DNA of 6,275 bases from JAENWH01 sp038248745 (GTDB lineage Bacteria; Bacillota; Clostridia; Peptostreptococcales; Anaerovoracaceae). The stretch spans positions 1 through 6,275 of the forward strand of contig JBBRXC010000099.1 of NCBI GenBank assembly GCA_038248745.1. The letters are read 5' to 3'. Both the position numbers and the translations under genes were made by a program. The notes beneath the pieces are model-generated. The model was not told the origin of the DNA. It did no database searches and saw only the letters and a list, made by a program, of their open reading frames with translations. Positions 1 through 4,228 of the stretch are shown piece after piece (the first letter of the stretch is position 1; each line of letters begins with the position of its first letter).

Positions 1-534
1 ATTAAAGCAGCAGAGAAAGCTGGATTAACACCAATTAAGATAAATGTGGTTGCCATGAAGGGGTTTAATGACGATGAGATTATGGATCTTGTTCAGTTGA
101 CATTTCAACATGATTACGAGATCAGATTTATTGAATTAATGCCACTAGGAACAGCTCTTGATGATTGTGAATACGGATATCTTTCCAGCGAAGAGATCAA
201 AGCCAAACTAGAAGGAATGAAACCGCTTGAAGAGGGCAACGGCGTTGCGGAATTATTTAGATATCCTCATGCAATTGGTAAAGTGGGATTTATTACGCCA
301 ATCAGTTCATGCTTTTGTGAGGAATGTAATAAGCTAAGACTGACTTCGGATGGGAAAATAAAAACATGCCTTCATTCGGAACAAGAGATAGACCTTCGTG
401 AAGCGCTTGATCAAAATACAGATGAAGCTTTGGTTGAAATCATAAAAAAAGCAATTAATAGCAAAGAGGAAAGACATCACCTTGGAGAGGGGAATATGCC
501 AATTGCCCGTGACATGAATAGAATTGGTGGATAA
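1..534 (+). CDS. moaA: GTP 3',8-cyclase MoaA, C-terminal part (5' end outside the window)
   Basis: MoaA is a cytoplasmic radical-SAM enzyme that starts molybdenum cofactor synthesis by converting GTP to 3',8-cyclo-7,8-dihydro-GTP. The reading frame is open from base 1 and gives 177 residues; the N-terminal SAM-binding CxxxCxxC cluster lies upstream of the window. What is visible is typical of the family: a GLTPIKINVV stretch followed by GFNDDE near the start, then the second [4Fe-4S] cluster motif C-x2-C-x13-C (FCEEC...KTCL, cysteines at about residues 106, 109 and 123), which binds the GTP substrate. The protein ends in Gly-Gly, matching the conserved MoaA C-terminal GG needed for activity. 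Internal GTG/ATG codons near base 46 are not starts, because conserved MoaA sequence continues upstream of them. moaC follows after 18 bp, so the two are very likely co-transcribed. Confidence 0.95.
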   Translation: MKAAEKAGLTPIKINVVAMKGFNDDEIMDLVQLTFQHDYEIRFIELMPLGTALDDCEYGYLSSEEIKAKLEGMKPLEEGNGVAELFRYPHAIGKVGFITPISSCFCEECNKLRLTSDGKIKTCLHSEQEIDLREALDQNTDEALVEIIKKAINSKEERHHLGEGNMPIARDMNRIGG

Positions 535-552
535 GAGTAAAGGGAGAAACGA

Positions 553-1053
553 ATGGAAATACTTACCCATATAGATGAAAACGGTAGGCCTAAAATGGTT
601 GATGTGGGAGAGAAGGAAGACACCAAAAGAGTGGCTGTTGCCAAAGCCACCATTTATATGCAGAAAGCGACTATGGACCGAATCGTTTCTGGTGCCATTA
701 AAAAAGGAGACGTTTTATCGGTTGCACAGACGGCAGGCATTATGGCTGCAAAAAATACAGCATATAATATTCCCATGTGCCACAACATATTTATTACAGG
801 TGTGGAAATGAATTTTATCATAGATGAAGAGAAATCAGCGATTTATATAGAAGCCATTGCGAGTACAATTGGGAAAACGGGCATTGAAATGGAGTCATTG
901 AGCGCGGTTACAACGGCAGCACTGACGATTTATGATATGTGTAAGGCCATTGATAGAGGTATGAGAATTACGGATATAAGACTTACGGCCAAGTCGGGCG
1001 GTAAATCAGGGGATTACAGGGAGGATTTAGATGGCAAAGGTACTAGCGATTAA
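553..1053 (+). CDS. moaC: Cyclic pyranopterin monophosphate synthase MoaC
   Basis: MoaC converts the MoaA product into cyclic pyranopterin monophosphate, the first stable Moco intermediate. The 166-residue length is normal, and residue numbering lines up with E. coli MoaC as I recall it. Visible landmarks are LTHID at 4-8, K51 in KKGD, MCH with His77, GKTGIEME with Glu112 and Glu114, TIYDMCKA with Asp128 and catalytic Lys131, and AKSGGKSGDY with Lys147. An AGGGAG ribosome binding site lies 6 bp before the ATG. One oddity is that the normally conserved CHP reads CHN here (Asn78). The tail after GDY (EDLDGKGTSD) is encoded over the ribosome binding site and start of the next gene, so the two are probably translationally coupled. 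Confidence 0.96.
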   Translation: MEILTHIDENGRPKMVDVGEKEDTKRVAVAKATIYMQKATMDRIVSGAIKKGDVLSVAQTAGIMAAKNTAYNIPMCHNIFITGVEMNFIIDEEKSAIYIEAIASTIGKTGIEMESLSAVTTAALTIYDMCKAIDRGMRITDIRLTAKSGGKSGDYREDLDGKGTSD

Positions 1054-1462
1054 TGTCAGTGAAACGACAGGAGTAATAAAAAAACCGGTTGGAAAAGCGG
1101 TTTTTATAGAAGGCAAGGGAATAGAAGGAGATGGTCATTATGGCCTTAGTGATATGAAGCAGGTAAGCCTTTTGGCAAATGAGAGTGTTGACAAGATGAG
1201 GGCCATGGGGCTGGAACTTTCAGCCGGTGCTTTTGCAGAGAACATTACAACAGAAGGAATTGAACTTAAAACATTGCCGATTGGGACCAGACTTCAAATC
1301 GGGGAGACCCTTCATGAAGTTTCACAAATCGGTAAAACCTGCCATACGGGATGTGCAATCAAGCAGCAGACGGGTACTTGCGTCATGCCGACAGAAGGCA
1401 TTTTTACGAAAATCATTTCAGGGGGAACAATAAAACCGGGTGACGAGATCACTGCGCTTTAA
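1031..1462 (+). CDS. MOSC-domain protein of the molybdenum cofactor operon
   Basis: This is a 143-residue stand-alone MOSC domain (named after the Moco sulfurase C-terminal domain). Family signs are the VGKAVFIEGKGIEGD start, GAFAENITTEGI at about 66-77, LPIGTRLQIG at about 82-91, and a cysteine-rich QIGKTCHTGCAI segment with Cys104 and Cys108, plus Cys117. MOSC proteins bind Moco or carry sulfur, and the conserved cysteine is thought to hold it; the exact role of this small clostridial type is not established. The ATG is well supported by AGGGAGG at 1018-1024, six bases upstream. The gene overlaps the end of moaC by 23 bp, in another frame, which implies translational coupling. Its position right after moaA and moaC supports a job in Moco maturation or insertion rather than general detoxification. 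Confidence 0.88.
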   Translation: MAKVLAINVSETTGVIKKPVGKAVFIEGKGIEGDGHYGLSDMKQVSLLANESVDKMRAMGLELSAGAFAENITTEGIELKTLPIGTRLQIGETLHEVSQIGKTCHTGCAIKQQTGTCVMPTEGIFTKIISGGTIKPGDEITAL

Positions 1463-1472
1463 TGTAACAATT

Positions 1473-1564
1473 GAATTCCAACTAAATACAATATACATGG
1501 CAATTCATAATTGGCATTTTATTCGAATTAAGGTATAATAATCAAGATAAAGTGGTTGGAATTC
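1473..1564. repeat. 10-bp inverted repeat flanking the oadA-like promoter
   Basis: GAATTCCAAC at 1473-1482 is the exact reverse complement of GTTGGAATTC at 1555-1564. The arms lie on either side of the -35/-10 elements, 72 bp apart. The downstream copy also sits in a near-palindrome (TTGGAATTCTAA, 1557-1568). A pair of sites placed like this could bind a regulator, but that is inference. The short AT-rich dyad CAATT-cat-AATTG (1501-1513), which overlaps the -35 element, is a second candidate operator. Confidence 0.5.
1511..1539 (+). promoter_or_regulatory. Sigma-A type promoter for the oadA-like gene
   Basis: TTGGCA (1511-1516, one mismatch from TTGACA) and a perfect TATAAT (1534-1539) are separated by 17 bp, the ideal spacing. 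Transcription would start near 1546 and leave a leader of about 90 bases before the ATG at 1637. The promoter separates the carboxyltransferase gene from the Moco operon upstream; no convincing terminator is seen between the two, so some read-through is possible. Confidence 0.8.
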
Positions 1565-1580
1565 TAACACTGAATAAAGT

Positions 1581-1623
1581 AGTAAATAAAAGTGAAATAG
1601 TAAATAAAAGTGAAATAGTAAAT
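1581..1623 (+). repeat. 18-bp tandem direct repeat in the leader
   Basis: The unit AGTAAATAAAAGTGAAAT occurs at 1581-1598 and again without change at 1599-1616, followed by a partial third copy AGTAAAT at 1617-1623. The repeat ends 3 bases before the ribosome binding site of the next gene. It lies in the predicted untranslated leader and has stop codons in several frames, so it is not coding. It could be a replication-slippage product or a regulatory leader element. Confidence 0.9.
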
Positions 1624-1626
1624 GAT

Positions 1627-1633
1627 GGAGGGG
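1627..1633 (+). promoter_or_regulatory. Ribosome binding site that fixes the oadA-like start
   Basis: GGAGGGG at 1627-1633 is spaced 3-5 bases before the ATG at 1637. It falls inside the codons that would be read from the two upstream ATGs at 1622 and 1625, neither of which has a ribosome binding site of its own, so 1637 is the better start. Confidence 0.8.
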
Positions 1634-1636
1634 TAT

Positions 1637-3034
1637 ATGGCTAAGGTAAAGATTACGGAAACCGTTCTAAGAGATGGACATCAGTCTTTGATAGCAACTA
1701 GAATGACAACTGCCGAAATGGTGCCAATTTTAGAGACAATGGATAATGTGGGATATAATGCACTGGAAATGTGGGGCGGGGCTAGCTATGATGCCTGCTT
1801 AAGATTTTTAGATGAAGATCCATGGGAAAGATTAAGAACTATTCGAAAGAATATCAAAAAAACAAAATTGCAAATGCTTTTAAGAGGCCAGAATCTGGTT
1901 GGATATAAGCATTACGCTGACGATGTGGTTTATGAATTTGTGGATAAGGCAATCAGCAATGGCATCGATATCATCAGAATTTTTGATGCCTTAAATGATA
2001 CTAGGAATCTTGAGGCTGCCATAAAAGCCACAAAGAAGTTTGGCGGACACGCGCAAGGGGCTATTTCCTATACAATCAGCCCTGTCCATACGAATGAAGT
2101 ATTCATTCAACTGGCAAAAGAAATTGAACAAATGGGCGCGGACTCTATCTGTATAAAAGATATGGCCGGTCTTCTGAATCCATACAATACCTATGAACTT
2201 GTGAAAGCAATTAAAAAGGAAATAAAAGTGCCTTTAGAAATACATACCCATGCGACAAGTGGGTTCGGCAGTATGTCCTATTTGAAAGCGATTGAAGCTG
2301 GGGCGGATATTATTGATACAGCTATTTCGCCATTTGCAGAAGGGACTTCACAACCACCAACGGAGCCATTCGTTGCGGCGCTTAAAGGCACGCAATATGA
2401 TACGGGTATTAATCTTGAACTTTTAGATAAAGTGACAGAATATTTTATCCCAATTAGACAAAAGTACCTTGATAATGGGCTGATGGATCCAAAATTAATG
2501 GGTGTTGATATTAACACTTTATTGTATCAGGTGCCAGGAGGAATGCTTTCAAATTTGGTTTCACAACTGAAACAGGCAAATGCCATGGACAAGTTTGAAG
2601 ACGTGCTGAAGGAAATCCCTAGGGTGAGAGAAGACCTAGGATATCCGCCTTTAGTAACCCCTACAAGTCAAATTGTAGGTACGCAGGCAGTTCTTAATAT
2701 TGTAATGGGTGAAAGATACAAAATGATTCCCAACGAAGTGAAGATGGTTGTGAAGGGTATGTATGGGAAGACCACTATTCCAATCAAGAAGGAAATAGTG
2801 AAGAAAATAATTGGCGATGAAGAACAAATAACCTGTAGACCTGCTGATTTAATTCCTCCGGAAATGGATAAAATTAGAAAAGAGGCTGCAAAATATATGG
2901 AACAGGAAGAGGATGCTCTTTCCATGGCCATGCTCCCAAAACCTGCAGTGGATTTCTTTAAAAGCCGTGAACAGAAAAAATATGGGATTGATTTAAACTT
3001 GTTGAATGAAGAAGATTGTGTTTATCCGGTATAA
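1637..3034 (+). CDS. oadA: Oxaloacetate decarboxylase alpha / pyruvate carboxylase B-type carboxyltransferase without biotin domain
   Basis: The 465-residue protein is a biotin-dependent carboxyltransferase of the OadA/PycB family, which moves a carboxyl group between carboxybiotin and pyruvate/oxaloacetate. The N-terminal TIM barrel carries the family motifs: ETVLRDGHQSL at 8-18 (metal-binding Asp13), FDALND at 116-121, IKDMAG at 173-178 with Lys174 as the expected carboxylated metal ligand, and HTH with His203 and His205 as further ligands. The C-terminal conserved carboxylase domain includes YQVPGGMLSN at 297-306 and a VKGMYGKT segment. Full-length OadA proteins are about 590 residues and end in a biotinyl domain with an MKM lysine; here the chain stops at the end of the carboxyltransferase part. 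It therefore needs a biotin carrier encoded elsewhere, and no beta or gamma membrane subunit or biotin carboxylase is nearby. Decarboxylase and carboxylase roles cannot be told apart from this sequence. The gene appears to be transcribed alone, from its own promoter to its own terminator. Confidence 0.9.
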   Translation: MAKVKITETVLRDGHQSLIATRMTTAEMVPILETMDNVGYNALEMWGGASYDACLRFLDEDPWERLRTIRKNIKKTKLQMLLRGQNLVGYKHYADDVVYEFVDKAISNGIDIIRIFDALNDTRNLEAAIKATKKFGGHAQGAISYTISPVHTNEVFIQLAKEIEQMGADSICIKDMAGLLNPYNTYELVKAIKKEIKVPLEIHTHATSGFGSMSYLKAIEAGADIIDTAISPFAEGTSQPPTEPFVAALKGTQYDTGINLELLDKVTEYFIPIRQKYLDNGLMDPKLMGVDINTLLYQVPGGMLSNLVSQLKQANAMDKFEDVLKEIPRVREDLGYPPLVTPTSQIVGTQAVLNIVMGERYKMIPNEVKMVVKGMYGKTTIPIKKEIVKKIIGDEEQITCRPADLIPPEMDKIRKEAAKYMEQEEDALSMAMLPKPAVDFFKSREQKKYGIDLNLLNEEDCVYPV

Positions 3035-3080
3035 AGTGATTTTAAGTTAAGCATGAATGTGAGAAAATGTAATAAAAAAG

Positions 3081-3113
3081 GCGATGTTGGTTTGGAACCC
3101 ACCATCGCTTTTT
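3081..3113 (+). terminator. Intrinsic terminator after the oadA-like gene
   Basis: GCGATG (3081-3086) pairs with CATCGC (3103-3108). An inner GG-containing stem gives a roughly 10-bp hairpin with one mismatch, and five T residues follow directly (3109-3113). A run of A residues (3074-3079) precedes the stem, so it might also work weakly on the other strand. Confidence 0.8.
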
Positions 3114-3150
3114 ATTTGGGTGAAATTATTATACCACAAATTACCAATTA

Positions 3151-3156
3151 TATGAT
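3151..3156 (+). promoter_or_regulatory. Possible -10 element for the Fic-like gene
   Basis: TATGAT lies 31 bases before the ATG in an AT-rich stretch, after the preceding terminator. A promoter is expected here because the gene upstream is terminated, but no good -35 hexamer is found at the right distance, so the exact element is uncertain. Confidence 0.3.
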
Positions 3157-3187
3157 AGAATAAAAAATAAATAAAGGAGGTGGATTC

Positions 3188-3919
3188 ATGTTCCGAGAAA
3201 TCAGAGAGAATATGAAGCAGCTAGAAGCGAGAAAGCCTTTTGACAGAGATATCATAGATGAAATAGAAGCATTAAACGCTGTTGACTGGGCATATTCCTG
3301 CTTAAATTTAAATGGAAGTCAGGTTACAAAGGAAACAGTTTCAAGGATTGTTCGCGGGCAATTCGTCATTGAAGCAACTGTAGATGAACATTCGTTAATT
3401 GAACGGCATGAAGACACATTAAAGGAAACGATTAACCTCCTCGAAATGGATAATGATTTAACTGAAAATGTTCTTAGGAGACTTTGTGGTAAATTTATGC
3501 CTGAAGGAGCATTTCAATACAGAAGAGGGAACCCTTTGATTATGACTTTTGGGTTTAACCCAGTGCATTCAAAAGATATACAAGAAGAAGTCAGAGAATT
3601 GTTTAAGTGGCTCTACAGCGATGATGTTAGCCCTGAAATAAACCGGAACGAAATTTTAAAAGCTACTTATCTCCATAATAGGTTTATTGAAATTTATCCC
3701 TTCGAAGAATTTACAGAAGAAATGGCAAGTATTGTCATGTATTATTATTTAATGCAAAGGGGATATCCGCCATTCACCATCAGATTTAGCCAGCAAGAAT
3801 ATTATTATTCCGTTTCCGCGTATTTGAAAAAAAATGACATCACTTCATTTTACAATTGTCTAGAAAGAAGCATCTACAACAAAATTGACGTGCTTCTACA
3901 GATGACAAGCCCATTATAA
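3188..3919 (+). CDS. Fic-fold protein with degenerate active site (probable pseudo-enzyme)
   Basis: The 243-residue protein has the layout of a class II Fic protein: an N-terminal helix where the inhibitory (S/T)xxxE(G/N) motif should be, a GAFQYRRGNPLIM segment (107-119) like the Fic G-x-Y/F-R strand region, a helix ending in LFKWLY (138-143), LHNRF leading into the active-site loop (162-172), then RGYPPFTIRF (191-200). Active Fic enzymes move AMP from ATP to a target protein using HPFx(D/E)GNGRxxR. Here the loop reads YPFEEFTEEMAS (170-181): catalytic His is Tyr170, the GNGR phosphate-binding residues are F-T-E-E, and the last Arg is Ser181. The inhibitory Glu appears to be Asn42 (LNGSQVT). 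The frame is intact and carries a very strong ribosome binding site (AAAGGAGGTG, 3173-3182), so the protein is likely made. Its function is unknown; AMP transfer is unlikely. It has no signal peptide or membrane segment. Its last residues, SPL, lie in a repeat shared with argH. Confidence 0.8.
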   Translation: MFREIRENMKQLEARKPFDRDIIDEIEALNAVDWAYSCLNLNGSQVTKETVSRIVRGQFVIEATVDEHSLIERHEDTLKETINLLEMDNDLTENVLRRLCGKFMPEGAFQYRRGNPLIMTFGFNPVHSKDIQEEVRELFKWLYSDDVSPEINRNEILKATYLHNRFIEIYPFEEFTEEMASIVMYYYLMQRGYPPFTIRFSQQEYYYSVSAYLKKNDITSFYNCLERSIYNKIDVLLQMTSPL

Positions 3920-3938
3920 GCATCCGAGATTGGGCTTG
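3906..3938 (+). repeat. 33-bp inverted repeat, left arm (end of Fic-like gene)
   Basis: Bases 3906-3938 match the reverse complement of 4196-4228 at 32 of 33 positions; the only difference is GAG here against GAC on the other arm. The arm contains the last codons and stop of the Fic-like gene (AGC CCA TTA TAA). It starts with CAAGCCCA and ends with TGGGCTTG, so each arm is itself able to fold into a hairpin. Confidence 0.95.
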
Positions 3939-3969
3939 AAGCCCAATCTAGGCAGCCCATAATGGGCTT
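3908..3969 (+). repeat. Nested palindromes after the Fic-like gene
   Basis: An inner palindrome at 3927-3949 has perfect 11-bp arms (AGATTGGGCTT and AAGCCCAATCT) around a single central G. It is enclosed by an outer 11-bp pair, AAGCCCATTAT (3908-3918) with ATAATGGGCTT (3959-3969). A competing 7-bp palindrome, AGCCCAT-A-ATGGGCT, occupies 3954-3968. The heptamer TGGGCTT or its complement occurs four times in this 62-bp stretch and twice more in the distant arm at 4196-4228. There is no T-run after the structure, so it is not a standard intrinsic terminator. Confidence 0.85.
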
Positions 3970-4026
3970 CAAGCCTGTATAAACAAGCTCTATATGCCTC
4001 GATCGATTGAAATTGCAACATAATAA

Positions 4027-4057
4027 ACCTGTGGAGAGTTATCCACAGGTGTTTTTT
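4027..4057 (+). terminator. Intrinsic terminator with an embedded DnaA box
   Basis: ACCTGTGGA (4027-4035) and TCCACAGGT (4042-4050) form a perfect 9-bp stem with a 6-base loop, followed by G and six T residues (4052-4057). It is the best terminator for the Fic-like gene, about 107 bases past its stop. The right arm contains the consensus DnaA box TTATCCACA (4039-4047), so the same DNA could serve both purposes. Confidence 0.75.
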
Positions 4058-4154
4058 AGTTGTATAAGAAAGAGCATACGAAAATTCGCAGTCTCTTTTT
4101 TATCATTGGAATTGCAAGGATTTAATGAGTTGTCCACAGGTTGTCTGTGGATAA
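4039..4154. promoter_or_regulatory. Cluster of DnaA boxes
   Basis: Two perfect matches to the DnaA box TTATCCACA are present, one on the plus strand at 4039-4047 and one on the minus strand at 4146-4154 (read as TGTGGATAA). A one-mismatch box, TTGTCCACA, is at 4130-4138. The last two face each other within an 11-bp hairpin, GTTGTCCACAG (4129-4139) with CTGTGGATAAC (4145-4155), containing one G-T pair. No dnaA, dnaN, rpmH or other origin gene is in the window, so this is more likely a titration or regulatory cluster than oriC, or a hairpin family that matches the box by chance. Confidence 0.55.
4069..4101 (+). terminator. Second terminator-like hairpin
   Basis: AAAGAG (4069-4074) pairs with CTCTTT (4093-4098). 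An inner CGA/TTCG-type stem is separated from it by an unpaired 4-base loop on each side, and the T-run continues to 4101. The stem is weaker than the one at 4027 and may be a backup. Confidence 0.4.
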
Positions 4155-4188
4155 CAAAATTTAAGAATGACTGATTGCAAGGGCTCTC

Positions 4189-4228
4189 AAAAAACCAAGC
4201 CCAATGTCGGATGCTTATAATGGGCTTG
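4189..4228 (-). terminator. Intrinsic terminator of argGH, overlapping the argH stop
   Basis: On the minus strand, CAAGCCCA (4228-4221) pairs with TGGGCTTG (4203-4196) across a 17-base loop, then G and six T residues follow (A-run 4189-4194 on the plus strand). The left half of the stem encodes the last residues of ArgH and the stop codon lies in the loop, so translation and termination overlap closely. Confidence 0.7.
4196..4228 (-). repeat. 33-bp inverted repeat, right arm (end of argH)
   Basis: This arm is the inverted partner of 3906-3938, 32 of 33 bases identical, with 257 bp between the arms. It carries the last codons and stop of argH (AGC CCA TTA TAA on the minus strand). Unlike the left arm, it is followed by a T-run and works as a terminator, which suggests that this is the original copy. 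No matching target-site duplication is seen outside the two arms. Confidence 0.95.

Larger units (their letters stand above)
3920..4214. other. Convergent intergenic region, no gene, rich in repeats and hairpins
   Basis: This 295-bp stretch lies between the stop codons of the Fic-like gene and argH, which face each other. I find no credible coding frame. It holds the inner parts of the 33-bp inverted repeat, nested palindromes, two plus-strand terminator-like hairpins, DnaA boxes, and ATTGCAA repeats at 4012-4018, 4111-4117 and 4174-4180. Two of these sit in a 13-base word, ATTGRAATTGCAA (4006-4018 and 4105-4117), each placed 8-11 bases before a hairpin built on CTGTGGA/TCCACAG. This makes the region look like two diverged copies of one module of about 100 bp. 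Confidence 0.85.

Noticed and set aside
1581..1623. CRISPR-like repeat array
   Set aside because: The repeats are directly adjacent with no spacers and only 2.4 copies, so this is a simple tandem repeat.
1622..1636. Earlier start codons for the oadA-like gene at 1622 and 1625
   Set aside because: The ribosome binding site at 1627-1633 lies inside those codons and points to the ATG at 1637; the earlier ATGs have no site of their own.
2278..2931. Minus-strand open frames opposite the oadA-like gene
   Set aside because: They lie wholly opposite strongly conserved coding sequence, have no ribosome binding sites that I can see, and give low-complexity hydrophobic peptides typical of antisense reading.
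4027..4155. A chromosomal replication origin
   Set aside because: There are only two perfect boxes and one near match, no AT-rich unwinding tract with repeats, and no dnaA, dnaN or other origin-linked gene in view.
3906..4228. A complete miniature transposon (MITE) bounded by the 33-bp arms
   Set aside because: The arms look like terminal inverted repeats, but bases just outside (3899-3905 and 4229-4235) show no target-site duplication, and both arms carry natural-looking gene ends. Kept only as an inverted repeat.
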